Source: JAAYUH01 sp964640995 (GTDB lineage: Bacteria > Caldisericota > Caldisericia > B22-G15). Taken from it: a stretch of 64,000 nt of DNA. The first letter of the stretch is position 1, and each line of letters begins with the position of its first letter. Below the pieces are notes generated by a model. The model did not search any database. It saw only the letters and a program-made list of their open reading frames with translations, and had not been told where the DNA came from. Both the position numbers and the translations under genes were made by a program. Location: positions 214,668 through 278,667 of the forward strand of contig CAZXJJ010000002.1 in the NCBI GenBank assembly GCA_964640995.1, written 5' to 3'. Shown here piece by piece: positions 55,848-63,149 of this stretch.

Positions 55848-56216
55848 TCAATTTAATATAGAAATGCCTGATGAAATTATTTCTAAAATTAAAGGATTTT
55901 TTTCATCTTTCATTTTGTCGAATTCTTTTTCTGTATAAACTAATAAATCAACTCCAATGTTAATATCAAAATATTTTAAAAATTTCCTTATTCTATCAAA
56001 CAAATTTAAATTACAATCTTTTAAAATTATCACAATATCAATATCGCTTGTACCTATATGTGTACCTTTGGCTATTGAACCAAATAAAATCATATCTACA
56101 AAATTTTCTTTTTCATCAAATTTAATTTTTAAAGCTAATTTTTTTAATTGATTAATAACTTCTTCTCTATTTAAATATATTAGTTTCGCAGAATTTAATG
56201 ATATTATATGCTGCAT
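55848..56216 (-). CDS. MNT-type nucleotidyltransferase, partner of HEPN protein
   Basis: A 122-residue minimal nucleotidyltransferase with LFGSIAKGTHIGTSDIDIVI (GSxxxG...DID). In HEPN/MNT modules this enzyme AMPylates and silences the HEPN toxin. The ATG at 56216 would overlap the HEPN gene by 50 bases; a start nearer the HEPN stop is possible. Confidence 0.87.
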   Translation of the reverse strand: MQHIISLNSAKLIYLNREEVINQLKKLALKIKFDEKENFVDMILFGSIAKGTHIGTSDIDIVIILKDCNLNLFDRIRKFLKYFDINIGVDLLVYTEKEFDKMKDEKNPLILEIISSGISILN

Positions 56217-56556
56217 TAATTGCCTCCTCGGCTAATTTTTTATTATAGTAATCAGAGGGTTTTCCCTCGGAAAAACTGTTAGGATATCTTGTTGGAATGT
56301 AATATGAATCAAGCAATTGAGAACTCTCTATTATATCTTCAGGAATTTCAATTTTATCTTTCAATAATTTCAATAAATTAGTTATAGAATGACCCCATGG
56401 AGTATAACCTAACTTCATTATTAATGCTTTTACAGCTTTCTCGCCACTTTGCTGAGAAGTAAAACAGCACCACTCATAATAACCACCTTCAAGATCTTTT
56501 TTTGCCTTCTCGAAGTCAATTTTTGCTTGTTCAAACCAATCTAAATATCTATTCAT
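56167..56556 (-). CDS. HEPN-domain protein
   Basis: A 129-residue HEPN protein (WFEQAKIDFEKAKKDLEGGYYEW, CFTSQQSGEKAVKALI, GHSITNLLKLL). It has the GHS variant, with no clear RxxxxH, so RNase activity is uncertain. Upstream gene of the HEPN/MNT pair; no ribosome-binding site is visible before the ATG. A perfect palindrome lies 63 bases upstream. Confidence 0.87.
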   Translation of the reverse strand: MNRYLDWFEQAKIDFEKAKKDLEGGYYEWCCFTSQQSGEKAVKALIMKLGYTPWGHSITNLLKLLKDKIEIPEDIIESSQLLDSYYIPTRYPNSFSEGKPSDYYNKKLAEEAINAAYNIIKFCETNIFK

Positions 56557-56618
56557 AATTTAATATAATTTTAACATAAATATATTGTAATAGTTATTAT
56601 TTAAATCTCAAAAATTCA

Positions 56619-56636
56619 TGTACATTGTAATGTACA
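56619..56636. promoter_or_regulatory. Perfect palindrome, possible HEPN/MNT operator
   Basis: TGTACATT-GT-AATGTACA, with a third TGTACA at 56652-56657. It sits in the divergent gap between the HEPN gene and a decayed ATPase gene, as expected of an operator. Confidence 0.45.
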
Positions 56637-56680
56637 AATTTTTAAATTTTTTGTACATGTGTAATATTTATGATTGAAAT

Positions 56681-57100
56681 ATGTTGGATAAGTGGAATCA
56701 TTGGTTTAAAAAAGGTTATGTTAAGAAAGAACTAATAGGTAAGAGAAGGAAATTCTCTTATGAAATTATAAATTATCTTGATAAAAGGCAAATAATTGCA
56801 ATTAAGGGTCAAAGAAGGGTTAGAAAAACCAATCTATTATAACAAATAATCGACTATCTAATTACTCAAAAAAGGTTGATAAATTTAAGATTTTATATTT
56901 CTCTTTCGATGAGGAAATTAAAGATATAAATTAAATTTTAGATGAATATAAAAAAGATATTTTAAAAAATAAAATAACTAATTTTGACAAAATTTACTTA
57001 TTTTTCGATGAAATATTGAAGTTATAAATGAAAATGATGAGAATTTTTTAAAAAAATATTTCTATGACTCAATGTTAAATAGGATAATATATCTACTTCT
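56681..57100 (+). pseudogene. Remnant of AAA_14/DUF4143-type ATPase
   Basis: From the ATG at 56681: MLDKWNHWFKKGYV...FSYEIINYL, then a P-loop-like IAIKGQRRVRKTNLL and a stop at ~56842. Later fragments, KILYFSFDEE and IYLFFDEI, match the strand-2 and Walker B parts of the family. Several stops and shifts; the Gly of GKT is already Arg. These ATPases are often of uncertain, defence-like or mobile function. No C-terminal nuclease part can be recognised. Confidence 0.6.
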
Positions 57101-57235
57101 AAAAAAAACTTAAAAAGCGTATACTCAGTTAACCTTTTATTCATATTACATTTCTAAAGGAATGACAAATCTTAATGAAACTATTCCTCTTATTTTAGAA
57201 ACTATTTTAACAAATAATTTTGACTTTAAATTTTT

Positions 57236-57579
57236 CTATAGAACACCATCAAAAAAAGAGATAGATTTTTTTATTAAAGGGTTAAAATCTTTTTCTTCTT
57301 CAAATTCTTTTAAATTTAAAACAATAAAATTAGCCACAACATCTTTTTCTACACTCTTATAAATTATTTTAGACCACTCTTTCCCACTTTTATTTTCTGG
57401 CATTATTAAAAATAAATCTAAATCGCTTTAAAAATTCATATCACCTCTTAAAAAGACCCAAACAAATAAATTTTTAATGCTCCTAATTCTTTTAGTTGTT
57501 TAATAATTTTCTTTAAATTTTTTTCAAGTAATTTTTTCCTTATTAATTTTTCTTTATTCAAAAAATCAATTAAAGTCAT
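57236..57579 (-). pseudogene. Broken MNT-type nucleotidyltransferase
   Basis: ATG at 57579: MTLIDFLNKEKLIRKKLLEK, then ELGALKIYLFGSF; a frameshift after FGSF leads to RGDMNF, a TAA where Lys is expected, and SDLDLFLIMPENKSGKEW. GSx..RGD....SDLDL is the nucleotidyltransferase signature. The C-terminal part remains open to TAG at 57236-57238. No HEPN partner is adjacent. Its start lies 12 bases from the downstream end of a pilin gene. Confidence 0.72.
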
Positions 57580-57590
57580 AATTTTAAATT

Positions 57591-58115
57591 TTATTTTGGT
57601 CCGTACATTCTTAAAGTTCCTGTGCCAGGTGCAACAGTAATTTCAACAGATAAATTTTGTCCTTCAACATTTTTTAAAACAGGTGTCTCAATAATAATTA
57701 AAACATCAATATTTTCTGTATTATCAACTTTTTTAGGTACTCCCCACTCATCATACATATAAGTTGCTACCCCTGTTCCATAAGTTGTATTTCCAATTCT
57801 TATGCTCTTAAAATTAATTCTTGAATCAAGTTTTTTTGTAACAATATTTTCATTTGTTCCAGTATTAAATGCCCCTTTTCTTTTTTCAAATCTATATGTT
57901 CCACTGTTTATATCAAACTCAATTCTTAATCTCTCAAGTTGAGCTCTTGCTCTCTCTTGAACTTCTTTGATATCATTTAAAATCTGCCATGCATTATTTC
58001 TTATTTTTTGTCTCATAATAAACCTAGGAGATAAATAAAAAGTTGCTCCTAATAAAACTAAAAGAACTGCAAGTGTTATAACTATCTCAATTAATGTAAA
58101 TCCTTTTTTATTCAT
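57591..58115 (-). CDS. Prepilin-like protein, GspH/FimT type
   Basis: A 174-residue protein with prepilin site MNKKG-FTLIE, a membrane helix and a short beta domain. Paralogue of 55075-55752 (RNNAWQILNDIKEVQERARAQLE). No ribosome-binding site lies near its ATG; GGAGG is 38 bases upstream and instead serves a 12-codon leader frame whose stop overlaps the pilin ATG. Confidence 0.88.
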   Translation of the reverse strand: MNKKGFTLIEIVITLAVLLVLLGATFYLSPRFIMRQKIRNNAWQILNDIKEVQERARAQLERLRIEFDINSGTYRFEKRKGAFNTGTNENIVTKKLDSRINFKSIRIGNTTYGTGVATYMYDEWGVPKKVDNTENIDVLIIIETPVLKNVEGQNLSVEITVAPGTGTLRMYGPK

Positions 58116-58146
58116 AATTAATATATAGATGGTAAACCACTACCAT
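58108..58146 (-). CDS. Possible 12-codon leader frame coupling pilin translation
   Basis: GGAGG (58153-58157), six bases, then ATG at 58146 and MVVVYHLYINYE to a TAA at 58108-58110. That stop overlaps the pilin ATG (ATGAATAA), so ribosomes finishing the leader could re-initiate. The leader also folds: ATGGTA/TACCAT makes a six-pair hairpin that covers the leader's own start codon. Confidence 0.5.
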   Translation of the reverse strand: MVVVYHLYINYE

Positions 58147-58174
58147 CCCTAACCTCCTTATAAAATATAATTAA

Positions 58175-60553
58175 TTATGGAGGATTAACCATTTCTCTCC
58201 ATAAAATTCTTCCAAATAAAGTTGATTTAAGAGGCCCTACTATATTCACATCATCATAATTACTAGTTTGAGTTATTGGAGTTCTTGTAATTACTTCGTC
58301 CCCTAATGTTGGAAACATGGGCGGTCTTGCCATTCTTAAATTATAATCATAATAAATTAATTGAGTTTCATATCCTTTAACTCTATTATTACTACCTATA
58401 ATTGCTGGAGCCCAGTCTGCATCAAAAAAGGTTTGTGAACCTCTAAAATCAAGAACATGGCCTTTTGAGTTATATGGATGCCAATTTGCATCTGGATCTA
58501 TCCCAAACCAACCAGTTTGTGCTAAAACTGCTGCGTCTATTCTTAAGTGTTCAGGAGCATTTTTATCAATTACTACATTTCTATATGCTATTAAACCAAG
58601 AGCATCTGGAATATAATTTGGTATTTTATTTTCGTAAATTACTGGACTATGAACATAAGTCAAATCTGATTCAATACGAACATCTCTTGAAGCATATACT
58701 GTTACTCTACCATTAACTTTACCCCTAACTGTTACGTCTCCTTGAACATATATAACTCCACCTTGGTAAACTGTTCCATTAGGTAAGGTGATAGGAGCAT
58801 TCGTTGGCATTGGCAGAATTCTCGTAGGCCCATTTCCTTCTTTGATTTGAATAGTTCCATTTTGTAAAAAATGCAATTCAACTGCTTTAGAAGTTCCATT
58901 AAAATAATAACCAGTATTTTGTGCTATTACTTTAATAGCATCTCCAGCACTTTGTACTCTTGAAAAGTCCATTGTGCTTTGTTGTTGTTTATAAACTAAA
59001 ATGTCATAATTTTGTGTTGTATTCCAAGGTGATAGATCAATATAATATTCTTCAGAATTTGGTTTTTTAACTATATAAACAGTATTATATTGTTGGTTAT
59101 TATTTATTAAAGGTGGTGTTATTGTTACCTGAACCATATTAGGAGAATTACCTTTAGAATTTTTAAATGGTTGAATTTTATATTCAATCCCATTTAAATT
59201 AAAATAAAATGCTCCTGTGTGTTGATTTGCATAAGGACCAAAAGTTATATAATCTCTTACCCAACCTGATGCTGTAATTGTATCCCAAATTTTACCTGAA
59301 AAATTTATACTTCCATTACTTCTAATTGGTCCATGCACCTCTTCATGATTTCCAAAATTAACTGTTTCATGTGAAGCGACAAGATAATCGGAAAAACTTA
59401 CTTGATCTTGAAAAGTTATTGTTGTTACTTGTTCTGCTTCTCTTAAAGTTTGAATAATGTTATCTGATGATGCTTCATATTTTACTTCTAATTCACCTCT
59501 TATGCCTCTTTTCATTGGTGTTACTCTATATTTTGATCCAGCTAGTTTCAATGAATTATTTATTGAATCTAAATCTAAAACATTTATATAGTGGTTAGGG
59601 TATTCAGGATCATTTGGTCTTGGGCAAACTAATCTTAATCTGGGTTTAATTACTGTTTCATACTCATTTCTTGGAACAGGAAGATTAAATGAATAACCGA
59701 TAGAAGTTAATATTATTAAACCTCTTCTTGGAGAATTTTCACTAGTATCGATTTTTCCAGCAGTTTTAACAATTAGACCCTCATAATTTTCATTTGATAC
59801 AGGATTATCAAGGTCATATGGTTTAATTATCATGTTCAAATTATCAGGACAATTTGGTTGTAAATCATCTGCACCAATATCTTTTACCATTTTTTCCATT
59901 TCGCCGAGTTCATCTCCACTATCTGTTGTTATAAAACCTGCTCTCCAATTTATTCCCCAAAGATAACTCATCCATTGGTTATAGGCATCTTGAATATCAT
60001 TAGCAATCGCTGTAATTTTAGAATCATCATCTGGTCTTGTTAATGACCCAATATATTGAATGACCCATTCTTGAACTGTAATTTCTGGATTCTCAACGGC
60101 AAGAGTTATCTCAGTTTCATCAATAACTCCATCTTGATCTAAATCTCTCCACTTTTTAGGAACAGGATTTCCTTCATCATCTAAATCATAAAAGGAAAAG
60201 TCTAAAAAATATTTAGCTCTAGTTAAAATATAATTGCCAGTTCTTGGATCTTTAAATATTTCATTTTTAAAATTTTGATCAATATAATTGAAAATTATTG
60301 GTTGAGTATCAAGATTTTTTTTATATAGTTTCAATAAATATAAGCCTATGTTATCAAAATGTTTACTTTGTATATCTCTAATAGTCTCCTCCAAACCAGC
60401 ATCTGCTGTAGTAAGTGAAGTTTTGGATAAATGCAGTATTGATTTCAAGTTTAAATTTCTATTTGCAGCTATAAATGTAAAGTTTATAACACCAAATAAT
60501 ATAGCTGAAATTATTAAAACTGTAATTAATGCAAAACCTTTTTTAAAAAACAT
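58175..60553 (-). CDS. Large pilus-tip-type protein with prepilin start (PilX/GspK position, DUF4900-like)
   Basis: A 792-residue protein starting MFFKKG-FALITVLIISAIL. The residue at +5 is Ile/Thr, not Glu, as in PilX and GspK tip pilins. TTADAGLEE follows the helix, a feature of PilX/DUF4900-type proteins. The long C-terminal part is beta-rich, with a repetitive segment around residues 480-650 (TVRGKVNGRVTVYASRDVRI) that suggests a beta-helix, as in DUF4900 proteins. SD ACCTCC-type is present on the minus strand. Probably the tip or cargo-binding unit of the pilus. Confidence 0.85.
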   Translation of the reverse strand: MFFKKGFALITVLIISAILFGVINFTFIAANRNLNLKSILHLSKTSLTTADAGLEETIRDIQSKHFDNIGLYLLKLYKKNLDTQPIIFNYIDQNFKNEIFKDPRTGNYILTRAKYFLDFSFYDLDDEGNPVPKKWRDLDQDGVIDETEITLAVENPEITVQEWVIQYIGSLTRPDDDSKITAIANDIQDAYNQWMSYLWGINWRAGFITTDSGDELGEMEKMVKDIGADDLQPNCPDNLNMIIKPYDLDNPVSNENYEGLIVKTAGKIDTSENSPRRGLIILTSIGYSFNLPVPRNEYETVIKPRLRLVCPRPNDPEYPNHYINVLDLDSINNSLKLAGSKYRVTPMKRGIRGELEVKYEASSDNIIQTLREAEQVTTITFQDQVSFSDYLVASHETVNFGNHEEVHGPIRSNGSINFSGKIWDTITASGWVRDYITFGPYANQHTGAFYFNLNGIEYKIQPFKNSKGNSPNMVQVTITPPLINNNQQYNTVYIVKKPNSEEYYIDLSPWNTTQNYDILVYKQQQSTMDFSRVQSAGDAIKVIAQNTGYYFNGTSKAVELHFLQNGTIQIKEGNGPTRILPMPTNAPITLPNGTVYQGGVIYVQGDVTVRGKVNGRVTVYASRDVRIESDLTYVHSPVIYENKIPNYIPDALGLIAYRNVVIDKNAPEHLRIDAAVLAQTGWFGIDPDANWHPYNSKGHVLDFRGSQTFFDADWAPAIIGSNNRVKGYETQLIYYDYNLRMARPPMFPTLGDEVITRTPITQTSNYDDVNIVGPLKSTLFGRILWREMVNPP

Positions 60554-60601
60554 TTCTAATCACCTCCATACATATGTGTTAATATAATTATATATAAAAT
60601 A

Positions 60602-61150
60602 TTATAATGGATTTCTTACTGTTATGTTAGTGATATAAATATAATCTTGTGGTGGTTTTCCTGGTCTTAAAAAAATTTTAGTAATTATTTCAACTCTTAT
60701 TATCTGACCATTTCTCTTGAATTTTAAACTATAAATTGCAGGCTCAGTCACAGGATTACCTCCCATCCAAGAATTTTCTATTTCATTCCTTACAAATCTT
60801 TTTATCTCTTTTCCTTCTACAAAGAATTGTATTGAATAAGATGAAGGTGATAGTTCGTATTTTATCGTCTCATAACCACTGGATGGTTCATTAGGATTCA
60901 CTTTACTTAAAATAATATAACCATTTGATTCTTCACCATCATTCAGATCAATCCACGTTGCTTCTCTTAATTCTCTTGAAATTCGGTCCATTCCAGCTCT
61001 TAGATTATCCATCAAAGAATTTCTTATGTAATTTTCTTGATTAAAACTAATAATTTGTGAAAAAGCCGGATAAATTCCTATCATAATAACTGAAAATATT
61101 GATATAGCTATTAACAGTTCTAAAAGTGTAAAACCTTTCTTATGGTTCAT
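60602..61150 (-). CDS. Minor pilin, PilW/GspJ-like
   Basis: A 182-residue protein. I use the ATG at 61150 (MNHKKG-FTLLELLIAISIFSVI), which overlaps the previous gene's stop by 11 bases; the longer frame upstream has no signal. The mature chain begins F with Glu+5; a DNLRAGMDRISRELREA segment typical of PilW/GspJ follows the helix. Second minor pilin of the cluster. Confidence 0.88.
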   Translation of the reverse strand: MNHKKGFTLLELLIAISIFSVIMIGIYPAFSQIISFNQENYIRNSLMDNLRAGMDRISRELREATWIDLNDGEESNGYIILSKVNPNEPSSGYETIKYELSPSSYSIQFFVEGKEIKRFVRNEIENSWMGGNPVTEPAIYSLKFKRNGQIIRVEIITKIFLRPGKPPQDYIYITNITVRNPL

Positions 61151-61799
61151 GGTATGTAACCTGTGTAGATGCAACAGTAAATCTTCTCAAACCCTGAACA
61201 GTTCCTATAATATTTGTATAGGAACTTTTTGGATCTTCAATTAATAAAACAACATCTATTTTATAAATAAACTTATACGGATCAATACTTTCAATTGGTT
61301 CGTCGACTTCAGCATTAATAAACCTTGTTAAATATAACTCAACTTTAAATGTATTATAAAATTTTCTTGAATCATCTGATGGAAATTCAACGTATGGATA
61401 TATATAAGAAGGATTATTCTTATCATAAATTTCAGTATCACTATTCCAATCATTAACACATGAATATTTCATTATTCTTTCACCAGGATAACCAAAAGGA
61501 TCTGAACCATTTGGAAGAATAAAAGATTGAGGTAAAATTTCATATAATCTTTGTAAATTATTTTTTTCGTTTACATTCTCTCCAGGATAATAATAAAATT
61601 TTCTCCCTCTTAAATCTTCTAAAATATAATTTGTGAGATTTTCTGCTAGAAGTTCTAAATTCCTTTTATGAATTTGATTCTTTAAAAACGAAACAGTTGA
61701 TAAGGTTGCAAAAATAGGAAAAACCAATATTACAATTGCAAGAATTGTTTCAATAAGTGAAATTCCTTTTTTATTTATATTTATTATATATTTGATCAT
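61140..61799 (-). CDS. Minor pilin, PilV/GspI-like
   Basis: A 219-residue protein with MIKYIININKKG-ISLIETILAIVIL; Glu+5 is present and the first mature residue is Ile. The ~190-residue soluble part is not specific. PilV-PilW-PilX order, here followed by the large tip-like protein, is the standard minor pilin arrangement. A 15-pair hairpin stands between it and the major pilin gene upstream. Confidence 0.87.
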   Translation of the reverse strand: MIKYIININKKGISLIETILAIVILVFPIFATLSTVSFLKNQIHKRNLELLAENLTNYILEDLRGRKFYYYPGENVNEKNNLQRLYEILPQSFILPNGSDPFGYPGERIMKYSCVNDWNSDTEIYDKNNPSYIYPYVEFPSDDSRKFYNTFKVELYLTRFINAEVDEPIESIDPYKFIYKIDVVLLIEDPKSSYTNIIGTVQGLRRFTVASTQVTYHEP

Positions 61800-61814
61800 C
61801 TTATCAAAATTATT

Positions 61815-61848
61815 AAATCAGAGGAAGTTAAAAAACTTCCTCTGATTT
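61815..61848. terminator. Perfect 15-pair hairpin after the major pilin gene
   Basis: AAATCAGAGGAAGTT (61815-61829), four-base loop, perfect complement to 61848. It lies 68 bases after the pilin stop and 16 before the next start. No long T tract follows on the minus strand, so it is probably an attenuator or an mRNA-end stabiliser that makes pilin mRNA more abundant than the minor pilins. Confidence 0.65.
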
Positions 61849-61867
61849 ATCAAAATCTACACTTTTT

Positions 61868-61953
61868 AAAATGTTATTAATTTGGTAAATCAGGCTATTG
61901 TGTTAATTTAAAATGTTATGGAGTTGGTAATGGAGGCTCTTGTGTTAAAACTC
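61868..61953 (-). repeat. Imperfect tandem duplication of the pilin 3' end
   Basis: Two copies with a 43-base period: 61911-61953 encodes the C-terminal LTQEPPLPTP and stop; 61868-61910, after the stop, reads LTQ-stop-PDLPN in the same phase. AACACAA and CATTTTAA are identical in both. The copy downstream has gathered stops. Confidence 0.55.
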
Positions 61954-62422
61954 CAGAATTTCCAACAGAATCTCTGTAAATATATTCATTAGGAGCTGTG
62001 GTTTGTGAATATAATACATATGCAGTTCCATTAGCGTCACTGAAATAAAAATAAGAGCCGTTAGCGGGATCAAAAGGATCAACTGGTAATCTCTCAATGT
62101 ACACAATTCCACCTCTTTCTCCAGTTGCACTTACTGCTGTTGAAACATTTATCACAGCACTTTGGTGACCAGTAAGCTCTGCACCTGGGCCACTGTTATT
62201 AACTAATCTACTTCTTGTTGTTTGAACAGGATACTGATTCCAGTCAGTATAAAACATCTGAAGGGTATTTGCAAGTGTTCTTAAATCACTCTGAACTCTT
62301 GACTTTCTTGCTCTATTTTGCATATTCCTATATGCTGGAATAGCAATAAGAGCAAGAATCAAGATAATTGCAATAACAACCATTAACTCAATAAGGGTAA
62401 AACCCTTGCCTTTTCTCCACAT
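61916..62422 (-). CDS. Major-type type IV pilin/GspG-like protein
   Basis: A 168-residue pilin. I use the ATG at 62422 (MWRKGKG-FTLIELMVVIAI), nine bases after AGGAGGT, not the in-frame ATG at 62452, which lies before that site. Prepilin site KGKG-FTLIE; a NRARKSRVQSDLRTLANTLQMFYTDWNQYP segment, in part, is that of GspG/PilE pilins (helix followed by the short loop). The C-terminal part has DPANGSYFYFSD, close to the Ca-site region in GspG. It has its own strong promoter, a folded leader and a hairpin after its stop: the lead gene and probably the most abundant product. Confidence 0.92.
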   Translation of the reverse strand: MWRKGKGFTLIELMVVIAIILILALIAIPAYRNMQNRARKSRVQSDLRTLANTLQMFYTDWNQYPVQTTRSRLVNNSGPGAELTGHQSAVINVSTAVSATGERGGIVYIERLPVDPFDPANGSYFYFSDANGTAYVLYSQTTAPNEYIYRDSVGNSGVLTQEPPLPTP

Positions 62423-62470
62423 TGTTTTTCTACCTCCTTTATTTGGCGCCATTAAAATAAAAATTTATTT

Positions 62471-62552
62471 GACCAAGCCGGTTGCGCCACCAGGCTCCAT
62501 CTTCTCCCATGGCGCCCATCTTTTGAGAGATGATATCCTTGCCCTCTTGGTC
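62471..62552 (-). promoter_or_regulatory. Candidate riboswitch-like leader element of the pilin gene
   Basis: In RNA sense, P1 is GACCAAG (62546-62552)/CUUGGUC (62471-62477), seven pairs. Inside are AGGGCAAGGAU, hairpin CAUCU-CUCAAA-AGAUG, and P3 GCGCCA/UGGCGC, then AACCGG. GC content is far above the surroundings. P3's 5' strand GGCGCCAU pairs perfectly, eight bases, with AUGGCGCC at ~62445-62452, six bases before AAAGGAGG of the pilin; that pairing and P3 exclude each other. AGGGCAA recalls the c-di-GMP-I start, but the GNRA loop, GACGCAAAGCC and the rest of that class are absent. Not GEMM-I, c-di-GMP-II, TPP, SAM or Moco by eye. Confidence 0.6.
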
Positions 62553-62584
62553 TTTAGAAAAATTAAATTTCACAGTTTAGATAT

Positions 62585-62613
62585 ATTTTACATATATATT
62601 AATTTTTTGTCAA
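62585..62613 (-). promoter_or_regulatory. Strong promoter of the pilin gene
   Basis: Minus strand TTGACA (62608-62613), 17-base spacer, TAAAAT (62585-62590). Expected start ~62577, giving a leader of about 155 bases that contains the folded element at 62471-62552. Confidence 0.8.
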
Positions 62614-62658
62614 GAGGTATCTATTTGATTTTAAACAATTTAATTTAAAAATCTCAAA

Positions 62659-63148
62659 TTGCCAAAAATTTTACATATATTTATAAATTATAATGGAGCA
62701 ATTTATTACATTAATAAAAACAATTTAATTGTTATAAGTAAATATTACGTTCCAATTAAAAAAATAAAAATAAAATCGTATAATGCTTTAATAGATAGTG
62801 ATAGTGTATTTTTGTATCTGTCTAATAGAAATTCAAGTAAAATTTATAAATTTTATGGAAAAAAATTCTTATTCAATAAAGAATTTGAATATTTTTGATA
62901 TAAAAGATTTTAAAGTTTATTTAAATAAATTCTATTTTTTAAAAGATGATTTAATTTTAATAGGAGATATATAAAAATTTTTTTATATTTTAAAAAAAGA
63001 GAAAATAAAAATAATTCCATTTTTTTCATTTTCATACAATTATTTAGATAGATTGAAAACATTTAGACCTTATTCCTTATTAATAAATAATGGCAAAACA
63101 TATATTCTTGATAGAGTTAATGAAAAACTATTTAATTATTAGCGGAGA
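62659..63148 (+). pseudogene. Decaying open stretch, product not recognised
   Basis: An 80-codon frame from 62659 (KNNLIVISKYYVPIKKIKI) continues in other frames through LKDDLILIGD, FFSFSYNYLDRLKTF and INNGKTYILDRVNEKL. The composition is Lys/Asn/Ile-rich, and several shifts and stops divide it. I recognise no family. It may be the remains of one ~160-codon gene. Confidence 0.35.
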
Positions 63149-63149
63149 T

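Noticed and set aside
57162..57362. C-terminal nuclease part of a DUF4143 ATPase on the + strand (contains KKEIDFF)
   Set aside because: The stretch is antisense to a recognisable nucleotidyltransferase remnant, and a short match of that kind arises easily by chance.
62471..62552. c-di-GMP-I (GEMM) riboswitch assignment for the pilin leader
   Set aside because: AGGGCAA and the pilin context fit, but the GNRA loop with its receptor, GACGCAAAGCC and the terminal GGUUACCG of that class are missing. I keep it as an unassigned element.
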